64,000 nucleotides of DNA from NCBI RefSeq assembly GCF_918797505.1, contig NC_092795.1, forward strand, positions 56,580,916 through 56,644,915. The letters run 5' to 3'. The stretch is from Bemisia tabaci (lineage: Eukaryota; Arthropoda; Insecta; Hemiptera; Aleyrodidae). Shown one piece after another: positions 32,696 to 43,746 of the stretch. Position 1 is the stretch's first letter; each line of letters starts with the position of its first letter. Both the position numbers and the translations under genes were made by a program. Under the pieces are notes generated by a model. It worked only from the letters and a program-made list of their open reading frames with translations. It had not been told where the DNA came from and ran no database searches.

Positions 32696-32840
32696 ACAAG
32701 GTGGAGAAATGGTGCTGGGTCCACACCATTTCGCGGGGAAACAAAGCCAAGAAATACCAAAAATACCAAAAAAATTTTTGGTATTTCTTGGCTTTGTTTC
32801 CCCGCGAAATGGTGTGGACCAGCGCCATTTCCCACCTTGT
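32696..32840. repeat. Near-perfect 145-bp palindrome
   Basis: Arms acaaggtggagaaatggtgc and gcgccatttcccaccttgt run inward through ccacaccatttcgcggggaa and caaagccaagaaatacc almost without mismatch to a short AT-rich loop. It interrupts the 73-bp repeat. Open frames crossing it on both strands arise from the symmetry. Confidence 0.88.
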
Positions 32841-32968
32841 TATATACATTTGGCCACGCTTCTTACGTGTTTTAATTTTCTCACTTATCCCAATGGAAAT
32901 ATTCAAAGGAAGTTCCATGCAATTGTAACAGAATTTTTTTTTCGATGAGCCATATTATAACATGATGG

Positions 32969-33373
32969 ATGTCAAACGATTTACAGGTCGAAAATCTGTA
33001 TGATTTCTGTGACCTACAGCCTCACGAGTCACACGCTGGTTGCAGGATTGAGAAGTCGCTTGCGTCACGCTTTTGCTCGTCGAAATCTCACGCTTATTTC
33101 CCAGGTTGGCGCGATGAGCAGAGCATGACAAAGCACACCATTGGGCAAGCGAGAAATTATAACTATGTTTATCGCGTCGAAGATACAAGTACAACATGCA
33201 CTGACTCCAATTGTATCGGCGATTTAAAATTTCTTGAAATCCGTACCGATTTTTGCAAAATAAAAAAAGTTTTCATTTCATTGATTGATTCTGAGGAATC
33301 AATTCTCAGCCGGGGAATCGTCATAGCTGATCAAGATTTCCGTTGTAAAATAAACGACCATATAACGAAGTAA
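32969..33373 (+). other. Open frame of 134 codons, status unclear
   Basis: One of the longest frames outside recognised repeats, starting with ATG and ending at a TAA; contains a Cys-containing centre (TTCTDSNCIGDLKFLEI). I recognise no domain. It lies in Gef26 intron 1 on the opposite strand, lacks evident splice sites, and could be chance. Confidence 0.15.
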
Positions 33374-33810
33374 TCGATATGATAATTGATTGGTGAAACT
33401 GGGATGCAGAAAGTTCTTCGTCTTCCCATTTCAAGAACCCCTCCCCCCTTTTTTTAAAAAAAAATTTCAAAAATATGACTTTTTCGTGGCTCCATACGTG
33501 TAAATTGCCACGATTTTTCGAGAGACACGTGTTGTTTACCGCAGATCAACGAAAACCTATGATTTTTTACGCAATTTTGCACACACAAAAAACTCGATTT
33601 GGCCGGGTTTCCCTGTTATAAACCCCGTCCCCGGGGCCTTCCCGTTTTCAGAGGGCCCGGCGAGGGTGGGTCGAGAAGTTTTCGCATCCCTGTAGAGAGA
33701 CTTCGTACCTCATCTTACAACAGTGCTAGAACTGGGGAAAGAAAAGAATAAAGACAAATGTCACATCCAAAAATTGCACCATTCAACAGATGTTTATTAG
33801 AGCGCTGCCT

Positions 33811-34211
33811 CCACTCGTCAAAATGACGTCAAAATGGAAGCTCAAAGTGAATCGATTTCAACGATAAGTGGCTCAAAGTCGGGACTTGATGCGCTTGATG
33901 AATCTTGCAACTTAAAATAGAGCAGCGCGACCCTTTTTTGATCAACAATCGCGAACGGATCGTATTTATCGATTCGGTCTCGCAATAAGAGCGTAGCGAC
34001 GGCTCGTTTTTGTTTTTAATTTATTTTCCGGTTGAAAATGAAATTGTTGTTATTTTGAAACGTTCCGGGTTTTGTTTATTCCTTTTTCTTTATTTGCAGC
34101 CTTTTCCCCAAATTAAGTTGTTCTTTTATTATGTGTATTTTGGCTGATTAAGTTGTTTCTCATTTATCGATTCACTTTGAGCTTCCACTTTGACGCCATT
34201 TTGACGAGTGG
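33811..34211. mobile_element. Element BB with 47-bp inverted ends
   Basis: Left ccactcgtcaaaatgacgtc / gaagctcaaagtgaatcgat, right atcgattcactttgagcttc / gacgccattttgacgagtgg. The interior includes a fragment resembling element G (ttttaatttattttccggtt). Confidence 0.8.
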
Positions 34212-34486
34212 ACACAGGGCTATGCTCACCAATGGGCCAACTGATGATTGATGTATTCAGACTGATGTGACTTTTGTCAATTCTTTTCTCTCCCCTCGAA
34301 TGATCTATTTTTGTTTATTCTGCATTTTTCTGCGAGAAAAAATAGAGGAGCATCCGTCATAGCGCGGGATTCGTTGCCGAGAAACTTGACAACCCTGGCA
34401 ACAATCTGCACCCAGCAAAGCGAGAGTACAAGCGAATAGAGTTGCCTTAAATGGCAACTTGTTGCTGATCTCTGGGGGCCTCTACT

Positions 34487-34608
34487 CGTGGCTCCTCTGA
34501 CGTACGGACATATGTCTATCTCCACATGAACCCCAGAAAGCATGAAGTTAGACGGAGAACAGGGCTCACGTAGGAATTGAGATGCACCCTTATGTCAGAT
34601 GAGCGACG
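34487..34608. mobile_element. MITE family D
   Basis: Starts cgtggctcctctgacgtac, ends ttatgtcagatgagcgacg; core ccacatgaacc / aacagggctcacgt. Flanks TACT and TAGT are a 4-bp repeat with one mismatch. Confidence 0.75.
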
Positions 34609-34894
34609 TAGTACACGAGTTGTACGACACCCAACGACCGCGACGACGGGCCGGGCGCACGCATTAATTGTTCCATCCACTATTCACAATTCACTCTGCT
34701 TACTCCAGACACTTCGGTCTCTGATAAACTGACCTTTCCAGTTGGGTCTCATTTAAAGTCTCCCTTCGTTGCTTTACTGCAATCGTTGAGCTTGAGCTTC
34801 GTGTTGACTTCGAGCGAGAATTTTTAACGCTCCGTAAGTTAATCAGATTTTCATCATTGGCGGATCCAGAAAATTGGCAACATTGTTTTTCCCC

Positions 34895-35162
34895 CAGGGT
34901 GTCTACTAAAACAGGCTGGCCAAAAATCAGGACTTTGACAGTACTTTTCCAGTCCATTCCCAAGAAATTCAGTACCTCCTAAGAGAAATTCAGTACTTTT
35001 GCAGTACCTCCAATTGACGAAATTCAGAAATTTTCAAAAATTTGAGTTTCTCGCTCGAATTGCGACAAAAATGCCAAAAATTCCGGACCTTCTTGCGAAT
35101 TTCCGCACTTTTTCAGTACTATATCCGGACTTTCCGGACATTCCAGGCTTGTAGACACCCTG
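34895..35162. mobile_element. MITE family J (CAGGGTGTC clan)
   Basis: Left cagggtgtctactaaaacag, right cttgtagacaccctg; cagtac and ccggac motifs reiterated. It is the most compact copy, used here as the reference for J3 at 52637. Confidence 0.85.
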
Positions 35163-35167
35163 ACCCC

Positions 35168-35240
35168 CATTTAAACCTACGGAAATGTATCGATTCTTGG
35201 AGGGGCCACGTGCTCCGACAAGAATCGATTATTCATGTAC
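35168..35240. mobile_element. Family X fragment
   Basis: catttaaacctacggaaatg and aagaatcgattattca match the interior of family X; the ends are absent. It follows the right end of the family J copy. Confidence 0.5.
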
Positions 35241-35875
35241 GAACGTTGTACATTCTCCTTCATTTTGTGAAAATGAAATGGTATCTTATTGAAAGTCGAA
35301 ATAGTTGTATCATGTATTTCACCCTATCCAACTTTCCTACTCTGCGTTGAAGTCTCCGAGTCGGTCGAAAAGAGTTCACACTCTCCTCCATTTCGCGGAC
35401 ATGCAATTTCATGACTTCCCATAGGATACGATAGGTTTTGTGGCTGTCCAAACTTCCGTTTACATTGTTCGGCGGACTAAAACGTAGACGAGGAAAACCG
35501 GTCAAAACTCATAACGACATTTGATTTGAGATCCGACACGGGCTTGAAAAGTTAGACGACAGCCAACGCGGGGACGGCAATCAATGGTTTCCGTTGGGAA
35601 GTGCGGTGTCAGTTTGGTTTAAGGACCGCCCGCTATAATACTATATTTTAGCGTGGATATGCATCGACTTGAGAGGCTGCCTAACGGTAACTTTGCGAGA
35701 GGAAAAAAACTGGGCCCCGCAACGGCCTCGGGGAGGGCAAGCAGGCGTCGCACAGGGACCTGTCCTGTCCCGACCGAGACTGTAAACTTGAGCTTTGACC
35801 ACTTTGAGCTTTTATTTGCTTCGGCCAGGGCACTGCACATGAACTTTTCAAGTCTAGATTCGCCAAATTAGCGTC

Positions 35876-36440
35876 CGTATATACTCAGAGTCAAGACGAA
35901 AGGACTCCATTTCTGATTGGATCCAGTATTTCAGGCCTCAATAATGGGCACGCCACCAATCAAATTGAGGAGCTTTCCGGAAAAATGGCACATAGGTAGC
36001 AAAAAATCGCGTTTGAGAAAAATGCATTTGAAGTTTCCAGAATTATTTTATGGCCACTGACTGTGACTTACGTTCGAAATCTGGAATCCAAGCTGCGATG
36101 TAACTTATCATCAGTGACCGAAAAGTAATGATGAAAACTTAAAATGCATTTTTCTCATACGCGATATTTTGCTATATGCCCTTTTTCCGGAGAGCTCCTC
36201 AATTGTCATGTGCCGACTCATGATGGAGCTCCGAAACGCGTCTCGCCTGAAAAGATTACCGCGAGTGAGTAACGGAGACATTTTTTAAAAAAATTTTAAA
36301 AGTCCCAAACCGGAATAAGTATTATATTTTCACCGATTCCAAAGATTATAAAGTTGAATGGACCGGGGCATCAGAGGAATGGTACGTCAAGGAACAAACA
36401 GAGTGACAGAGGGAACGGAGGTACCTATCTAGATCTATTC
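35876..36440. mobile_element. Element R, second copy, interrupted by element S
   Basis: actcagagtcaagacgaaag and ccatttctgattgg match the left arm of 29078-29402; accggaataagtattatatt, ccaaagattataa and aaggaacaaacagagtgaca match its interior after the insertion. The right end was not found. Confidence 0.6.
35963..36204. mobile_element. Palindromic element S nested in element R
   Basis: Ends aattgaggagctttccggaa and tttccggagagctcctcaatt-type complement; inner arms tttgagaaaaatgcattt and aaatgcatttttctcat. 242 bp; target duplication unclear. Confidence 0.7.
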
Positions 36441-36728
36441 AAATTAATCCCAATTTATTCCGTCTTGTCCCTTTGGATCTCGCTTCATTCTGCGACCTCC
36501 CAAAAATTCAATCTTAACTACGTTAAGTTTGAGGGACCAGAAAACTTCCCAAATCCCTGATGAAATTGATCGTCGCTATGAATGACACAGGACACAAGGA
36601 ACAAAAGGGAGAAAAAAGGAAGAAAAAAACCCACTCCCTGTCAGAGCAAAAACATTACTTATGTAAAAAAACTCATTAGAGAGCTGCTCAGAAGATTTAA
36701 AATGTACGAAAAAACGAATAAATGAACG

Positions 36729-36933
36729 CACTAAAAAAAAAAAAAACTCAGGCCGTGGAAGCCGTAGTTACGGGCTATATGGACATACCATCCGCGCTCC
36801 GGGCTCAGAGGCCGAAAGTTCCGGGCGTAGCATCCCGATAGAATTGAGGCTACAGCTCCAGCACCCGGAACTTTCGGCCTCCGAACTCGGAACGGACGGT
36901 ACGTCTGAGGAGCCCGTAAGTTTTTTCTCAGTG
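36729..36933. mobile_element. Palindromic MITE Q2 (CAC-ended clan), 2-bp duplication
   Basis: Ends cactaaaaaaaa and ttttttctcagtg; arms contain gaggccgaaagttccggg and its complement. Flanked by CG at 36727-36728 and 36934-36935. Confidence 0.82.
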
Positions 36934-37407
36934 CGAAATATCAGGTTCGGGCTACAGGTCCAAGCGTCCTCCTGAGCGGCGCGATGGCTAGCCCGAGATC
37001 AGGCCTGTCGGGTGTTGGGGTAACTGGTGCCAACATAACGTCAAATAACCACAAGTAACATCGGTGACTTGCATAATTCAAAATGGCGGCGACTTTTAAT
37101 ATTAATTCTGCCCGAACGAGGCTGGCTCGGCTGAATGAGCGACGCGACGTCTCCATGCGTTCGAGTAAGAGTATCCGATCGACCTAAATAACTGACACAC
37201 TCTCAGACGTTTCCTTGCTTTTGTCCCTGTTCCTATGTAAATTTTCAGTCCCTCCGGCAGAAATATTCGCCATCGCCTTTCCGATCTCCGTGCGCATTTC
37301 AGCGTATCTCGGCGGAGACGAACTACTCTGAAAAATGCCGCCGCGTGAAAATTAACGTTTCGGGCGAAGATCACAGAACGCCATGCGTAAAACGCGCTTG
37401 AAGACAA

Positions 37408-37660
37408 CTGCCCTGCAAAGGAAGGACGCCGTATAAACATTCGAGAATTGCCAGGTTTCCTTCGATAAAATGTTTATTTTTGAGGGAAGTTATGGATATT
37501 TTTCCTTGGAATTTTCAGGAACTTTAGGTGAAATTGCAAAAAAACGTTATCTGAAAAATTGGACGAAAAATATTCCTAAGTTTACCAGAAAATTTGTGTT
37601 TTATAAATGCAAAACTGGCAACGCCTGAAAGTTCATACGGCGTTTTTCCTTAGACGGCAG
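37408..37660. mobile_element. MITE family B, full copy
   Basis: Left ctgccctgcaaaggaaggac, right gtttttccttagacggcag; inner cattcgagaattgccagg and aaaactggcaacgcctgaaa. Confidence 0.8.
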
Positions 37661-37775
37661 GCAAGGTGTCTAACGACGTCCTTTAAAAGAAATTAAGCAG
37701 TTACAAAATATCTATATAAGCTACTTTTCCTAGCTCATGAAAAATTGAGTAACTTTTAAGTACGCGTTTTTTCCA

Positions 37776-38022
37776 CGAGCTAAAGTGTGAAACCACAAAT
37801 CTCCTTTTGCGACGTTGCAGACTTCCTGCCATACTTCATTTTTTCTTTGTGAAACTAGTCAACGCGATTTCTTGAAAATTCCCATGATTTTTCTTCTCTA
37901 TTGGCAAAATATTCTGTGTACATTCCAAGCTATGAAGTTGACTTGATTTCCTTAGACAAAATAAGATAGGAGCAGAAATTTGAAACACCATAGTGGAGAT
38001 ACGTGATCCCTTACTCTAGCTA
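37776..38022. mobile_element. MITE family W
   Basis: Left taaagtgtgaaaccacaaat, right atagtggagatacgtgatcc; gacgttgcagacttcctgcc and tttttcttctctattggcaa match the other copies. Confidence 0.75.
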
Positions 38023-38119
38023 TCAATATTGAATTGAATATTGTTGAATTGAATATACCTAAAACTGAAGTCTGGTTCTTATGACCAAAAACTATAGTCA
38101 CCCGGAAAACGGATTTCCT

Positions 38120-38443
38120 CAGGGTTGCCGCAGAAATGAATTTAGAAGATGAAATTACCTCCCATTTCCCTGATTTTCCTGACACATTTTGATGAAAATC
38201 CCTGACAATTGAACATATACTAGATAGTAAAAAGACATAATTAGAAATAGTTTCCAGGCAAAATGTGTCGTTCGGAACGTCCAACCCATTCTAAAAAGCA
38301 AATAAAGGTGACTTGATAATTTTTTCCTGGCATTTTCGTCATTTTCCCTGACTTTTCCAGGTTTCCCCTGACATTTCCCGGTATCCCCCGACTTTTTAAA
38401 ATTCCCTAGCATTTCCCGGTGTTCCCTGCCTGCGGTATCCCTG
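38120..38443. mobile_element. MITE family H
   Basis: Left cagggttgccgcagaaatg, right gcctgcggtatccctg; ttccctgac and tttcccgg strings reiterated. No 6-bp duplication visible. It ends about 100 bp downstream of the exon 1 donor. Confidence 0.8.
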
Positions 38444-38541
38444 ATGAATAGAAGTTTATTCCACCCTTCATAATTCGCGAGCTGTTCAAATAATTCAGTT
38501 CTTTTCGCAATATTTTCTGGGAAACTTTGAGCATGTTTTAC

Positions 38542-38610
38542 CTGTAGAGTTCTCCGATCCGGGTTCTTGCAAAGGGCTCGGATGAAGTGTGGATCAATAT
38601 AATCTGTCAT
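38542..38610 (-). CDS. Gef26: PDZ-GEF (Rap1 exchange factor) exon 1, coding part
   Basis: The ATG at 38610-38608 (minus strand) has G at -3. It opens a 23-codon exon ending exactly at a codon boundary before |gtaaaaca. The peptide begins MTDYIDPHF and ends CKNPDRRTLQ, matching the start of vertebrate RAPGEF2 in position and pattern (Met, Tyr-x-Asp, a Lys-Asn-Pro block, a Gln at the splice junction followed by Asp-Leu). Exon 2 also opens in phase 0, so the two join without a frameshift. No signal peptide; the protein is cytosolic or membrane-associated in the family. The short, weakly conserved N-terminus alone would be uncertain, but the compatible phase and the strong exons 2 and 3 support it. 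Confidence 0.85.
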
Positions 38611-38995
38611 CGCCGTTCATTTCCTCATCCTCGGGCAGCTTCCACGACAAGGCGACTGAGGGACCGATGCTTCAGTCGCCGCCTCGATACCGCACTCGTA
38701 GGCCGCTAGAGCGCGCACTCGACCACCGCACGGCACTGATCGCGCGTCACCAACACTTATCACTCCCGCACAACACGCACTTGTACAATTCCCGGTTGCG
38801 GAACACGTGCAACACGAAAGATGAATACGAGGAATTATCGAACTTAAACGATGATTTAGAATTCACAGTGGAAATAGATTGGTTTCATAATTTCAGAACA
38901 CTTAACGGGGAGAAAAACTTCACGCAGTTGGGATGAAGAACTGTCGAGGATGTGCGCTCCTACATAAATTCGATTCGTCTCGATTCCATTGCTAC
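38611..38995 (-). promoter_or_regulatory. Gef26: Gef26 5' UTR / putative promoter region
   Basis: Two readings fit. A tttctgtttcag| acceptor on the minus strand ends at 38996, so 38542-38995 could be a second exon whose upstream leader exon is elsewhere. Alternatively, a TCAGT initiator-like pentamer at 38739-38735 (minus) in a CpG-rich stretch (38640-38800) could start transcription here. No TATA box was seen at the expected spacing. The overlapping + strand frame (38589-38936) is regarded as a shadow. Confidence 0.45.
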
Positions 38996-40393
38996 CTGAA
39001 ACAGAAAACAGTTGTGTGAGTGGAAGATTAAGGGGAAAAAATTAGAAATGCATTTTTTCTGACATGAAATATAGACGGTTCAGTGGTTTAGACAAAAAAT
39101 AAGCAGCGAAATAGTATAAATAAGGTAAAAACGAGCAGGCAAAACAATGATTGATAAAGTGAGATGTTGTTTAAATTAAAATGCACTTCTAATCCCGAAC
39201 TCCAGATAAAAGCAGTGGTATATCCCACTACTACCATCGACAGTGCGAAAAAGGGACAGGGAAGAAGTAGATGAAGCGTTGATTTCGGAATACGTTGTTT
39301 CAAGCCTCCTTGATCAGATGATGAACACAATTTTCTCGGTCAATTTAACCCAAAAATAAATAAATAAATAATAAATACGAAAACGAAGTGATATTTGGCA
39401 TTATACTTTCTTGTCTGGTGCTGTCATGCCAAAGAGCATGTTTGGACCGGACAGTAAAAATTCCCTTCGTAAAGCGATCCCCAGAAGACCCAACTTTTTC
39501 CAAAGATCATCGTTAAGTGTTTGATTTTTGACTGATAGCGATGCGATGAAATTACAAATCACCGACCCTAGGGTGTTCTTACTGAACGATTCATGCCTAC
39601 ATTGTTGGTCACAATAATCACATGACGCCTATTCCAAATTAAGATGATGGAAGTGCCTCAGTGACTAATTGAGTACCATGACTCAACAGCACATTTTGTA
39701 TGCACTTCGACAAATTAAATATTGATACAAAAAGAATGATAAAATTGAAACTCTCCGTGAGGGAACAAAAAGTAAAATCGAAGTCGTTCAAGATTATCAA
39801 GACTTCTGATCAGAATCAACCGATTCTGGCAAAGAGAGTTGCGAAACCAAAACAAACAAGATTCTTAGATTAAATTCAAATCCGTACCGATTCAGGATAA
39901 GAAATAATGGTGAGTGCAAAATTCAATCATCCGCAATCACGCCTTGAGACGCGAACCCAACGACTTAATTTCAGATGGTCCGTCGTTTTAAGCGAGCAGA
40001 AAACAAGCTCGCCTCATTCCTGCATTAGAATGATGACCTGACATGCGCGTCTAGCAAAAGGCTGAGCCAAACAGACCGATTCCGAAAAAAAAAGGAACTA
40101 AATAAAAGGACACGCACAGAAAAGCCACCTATTCGTCAAGGATAATCCTCAGAAAAAGCGTCGTTCATGCAGTGAGCAAAAACCACCTAAGAACCTGGAA
40201 CGGGCCTCCAGTCGATCGGAAAAAAGACAGTGAAAAAAAAGAGGAAGAAGAAGAAATACATCCATAAAAAACGAATAAAACGCGGGGAGCTATTTCCGTC
40301 CGTCTCATTTGCAATAGTTAAGAGGGCAGAATCCTTCGACTATTCATAATTTTTTTTCCATCCTCGGCGTTTCTCTCCTGCGAGTCATTTAAC
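38996..40393. other. Upstream flank of Gef26, AT-rich, no recognised features
   Basis: Low repeat content compared with the rest; no exon recognised. If leader exons or enhancers exist they cannot be told from sequence alone. Confidence 0.35.
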
Positions 40394-40563
40394 CAGTGGC
40401 GTGGCGTGAGTTGCGAGATATCGATTGTTATGCCATTTAAACCTATGAAAAAAGATCGATTATCAGGGTGTTCGCAGCGAACACCCTAGTGATCGATTCT
40501 TTACCATGGTTCAAATGGCGATATCGAATCGATCTCACCGCACGCATTCCCGCCTCGCCACTG
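40394..40563. mobile_element. hAT-like MITE family X, older copy
   Basis: Ends cagtggcgtggcg and cgcctcgccactg; centre gtgttcgcagcgaacaccct. No matching 8-bp flanks, so duplication decayed or rearranged. Confidence 0.8.
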
Positions 40564-40823
40564 CTCCCCACCCGGAGCCGTGGGCGGGGTCAAGAGGGGG
40601 TGGTTGAATACGCGAGAGACCAGAAGTCCTACAAGGTCGAAAGTCGGGATTTTCTGGTGAGTGGCGAGGGGAGTCCGTATGCAGAAGAGTCCGAGTGTTT
40701 TAAAAGGACGCGTCTATCGTGGGCGCGGTCATCTCCAAACAACGTTGTCGAGTCGACGGAAAAAACAGAATTTTCTTTTGTGTTGCCGACAAGGGCCCTA
40801 TGAGATCGTTTCCGCGGTTAAAT

Positions 40824-40945
40824 CGTCGCTCCTCTGACGTAAGGGCGTATCTCGATTTCCACATGAGCCCCGGAAAGCATGGAGTTATGTGGAGAACAGG
40901 GCTCACGTTCAATTGGAGATACGCCCTTACGTCAAAGGAGCGACG
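40824..40945. mobile_element. MITE family D, best-preserved copy, 4-bp duplication
   Basis: Starts cgtcgctcctctgacgtaag and ends cttacgtcaaaggagcgacg. Flanked by AAAT at 40820-40823 and 40946-40949. Confidence 0.9.
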
Positions 40946-42775
40946 AAATGTGACAAAGTGCCGTTGACTGTGTTGCCTGTTTCGTCTGTGCCTTTTCTAC
41001 CCACCGTTATAAAGGGTTTGCCTTGTCGGTGCATCGGGAGGCGGGGGACCATCAGGGGTTCTGCGGAGATCAGCGAATCAAAATTTGTCAATTTAATGTG
41101 CAACTGTGCAGTCACTTTGTGCAAAATATTATGACTGGATATAAAGAGACAGGACTTGCCGGTCATTCTTCTTTTCTTGAAAGATTTTTTTAGAGAAAAA
41201 ACCTAAAAAACTAAAAATAAACTAAAAACTTGAAAAAAAAGGTAACAGGAAAATTAGTGTAAAAATAGTCTGTTCCTGCTTCTGGGGGACACTTGAGGGA
41301 CTAAATGAGAAAAAGACTTACTATTAAAATTAAACCAACCCAAAAAAGTGAAAGACATTCAGAAGGGGAAGCCAAAACTAAATGGATTTCGAGTGAGATA
41401 TATGGGAATCAAGAGGAACTTTAATTGAAAAAGTTGGTAGTCGCATTGTCATGTGTCATCGACTCCTGTACCACTCCGCTCCTATAATCCCGTCTTGCAT
41501 CACCAATTAAGGTCGCAGCTCCAAGAATTTTTTTTGATTTTTGACAAAACAAACGGCACTGTCGTGTTCTTCGCAAAATTTTAAACAAGAAGTGCTGGGT
41601 AAATCATAACACTCCCGCTTCGAGAGATAGCTCAATTGGGTGGGACCTCTCGTGACCCTTGAACTTATCCTCGCGTTCTCAAAATTTGAGCGCCTCTCTC
41701 GAAGCTAAGGAGCCCTCCCGTGATATAAATTAAGTCCGCCATTTATATTTGCATATTCTAGATGGTTTTCTTCTTCTTACGACTCTTTTTCCTTGTTCTT
41801 TTCTTCTCCTGGGGGCGCTTCCATCGACGGTACAAATTCTAGTGCTGCTCCGTCAAAACGATCACGAGCCACAGAAGCTCCGATAAAATAACTTCTGAAA
41901 GGTTTATTTCTACAATTGGTTAAAATCCGTAAGAGGTTAAAAACAACTAAAAATAAAATCGCAGCTTCAGTCGTAAGATTGAAAAAATTATTGATAATTA
42001 CCGCGCGGTACGCACGCGGTTTTAATTGGGTAATTCATGGCGTGACGTACGATGTGGAGTAAACTCTTACTTTTACGACTGCTCAACTAGCTCAGAGAAA
42101 GCTTTAAAACCTGAAATTATTTCAAGAGCAGACTCGGGCTCAATGAATCGACAGCTTCCGTTCGCCCTCTATCGTAAACATTACTGGAGGGGCGCACAAA
42201 CCAGTGTTATTAGAATTAAAACTTGAAGCTGACACTCTTTGATTATTGCAAGCTGCTCAGTGTATCTTTGTTCGAGTCGATGTATCGTGCTTTTAAATTA
42301 TTACCGGACGCAGCCCACATTTCACGATGGAAAGAGCAGAACATCATATTATTTTCACTAAAATATTTACCAAACTTTATTGTACTAGTTTCGCAATTGC
42401 AGCTCGGAAATCATGTAAGGTTTGTGATGTTACAGATTTCATGTCACATTTTTTTTTGTTGGAAGGCGAGTGGTCGTCGTTTTCGTTCCAAATTAGTTTT
42501 TCCGCAGGAAAAAAATAAAAACGCAACAAAAACCCCCAAAAAGAATGACTCATTAAGGAAACTCTACGTATCATGCTCCGATGTCTAATTTTTTTCATTT
42601 CGAGGACCGGCAACGTTTAAATGCATTTAAATAATGTATTTCTCAAAAAGTTGACGATGTCGCAATAAAAATCAGAAATGGCTTCCTTCACTAGCACAAC
42701 AGGCAACGCTGATTTCAAGTTAAGGTGAGAGAGTAACAATTAGAGCTTCAGTTAATGTCGTATACGACGGAGACT
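40946..42775. other. Intergenic stretch without recognised genes
   Basis: AT-rich. Contains a 121-codon + frame (42223-42588) with no recognised domain and a partly palindromic patch (cttcgagaga / tctctcgaag) at 41619-41706. Confidence 0.35.
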
Positions 42776-43100
42776 ACACGAAAGTAATCATAACGCCTGA
42801 ATACAACTATTCTAACTCTGCGGATGTCCGTGTTGCATACGCACCGCAGTGAAGGCGTTTTGACTTCAGACAATACTTGCCGCACCAGCGGTCTCAAAAG
42901 AGCGAGCGAGTCCCGTTAAAAGCTTATATCGATGTATATATACGGTACCTAGAAGTTTTACGAATGGTTTCATTGATTTTCTTGTAAAATTTCCTTAAAG
43001 AGACACCCCATACGATTACTTATGCGAAGAAATTAACATAAAAATTTGCAGTTTTAGTCGAAGACTTCATGTTCAACCTCTCTGAAAGGGTCATTTCATT
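42776..43100. repeat. Remnants of tandem family M and MITE family E
   Basis: 42790-42860 holds tacaactattctaactctgc and gatgtccgtgttgcat, a single diverged M unit. 42950-43090 holds gttttacgaatggtttcatt and aaatttgcagttttagtcga, an E fragment without ends. Confidence 0.55.
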
Positions 43101-43222
43101 TGGCGGCGGGCTTTACAGCGAGGATCCAAAACTACAAATGACCTTCAATTCTTCACTTATACTTCGAAGACATCTCTTAGACATATCTTTCAGGTCTTTC
43201 GTTTTTGCAACGAACACCTAAT

Positions 43223-43475
43223 TTGACCGCGTTAGGCAGAAAAAACCAAACCACATCAGCTATTGCCAAATTCAACCGGGCAATTTAATGTTTTACATGA
43301 AAACGGTTGTGCGGATTTTTGTGCAAATTTAAGTTAATTTTCAGCATAGCACAAATCAAATTCCTTAAAATTTTCAGAGGAACCCGCACAAACGTTCTTT
43401 TGTAAACAATTCAACTGTCCAGTTTTTGGCGATAACTGATGTGGCTTGGTTCTTTTCTGCGAAAGGCGGTCCAAT
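43223..43475. mobile_element. MITE family V, full copy
   Basis: Left tgaccgcgttaggcagaaaa, right ttctgcgaaaggcggtcca; inner ctattgccaaattc and gtttttggcgataac. Flanks contain TA on both sides. Confidence 0.75.
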
Positions 43476-43494
43476 TAATCGTTTCTTTACCATA

Positions 43495-43746
43495 CTGCCG
43501 TACTAAGGAAGAACGCCGTAAGGACATTTGAGAGTTGCCGAATTTCCCTTGATAAAACATGTATTTTTGACGAAATTCATGCATATTTTCCCTTAAAATA
43601 TTCAGATATTTTAGATACAATTGCGTACAAAATTGTCTGAAAATTTTAGGAAAAAAAATTCAAAATTATACAAGTGAATTCGGTTTATATCGAAGGAAAC
43701 TTGGCAACGTCTAAAGGCTCATACGGCGTTTTTCCTTAGCACGGCA
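43495..43746. mobile_element. MITE family B, full copy with 5-bp duplication
   Basis: Left ctgccgtactaaggaagaac, right gcgtttttccttagcacggca. Flanked by ccata at 43490-43494 and 43747-43751. Confidence 0.85.

Larger units (their letters stand above)
23119..38541 (-). other. Gef26: Gef26 intron 1 (15.4 kb)
   Basis: Runs from the exon 1 donor |gtaaaaca to the exon 2 acceptor tttttgtttcag| on the minus strand, phase 0. Large first introns of signalling genes often hold enhancers, but I can point to none. Most of it is repeats, annotated separately. Confidence 0.8.

Noticed and set aside
32446..32948. 160-codon + frame and overlapping frames on both strands
   Set aside because: Crosses a 73-bp tandem repeat and a near-perfect palindrome that makes both strands open at once.
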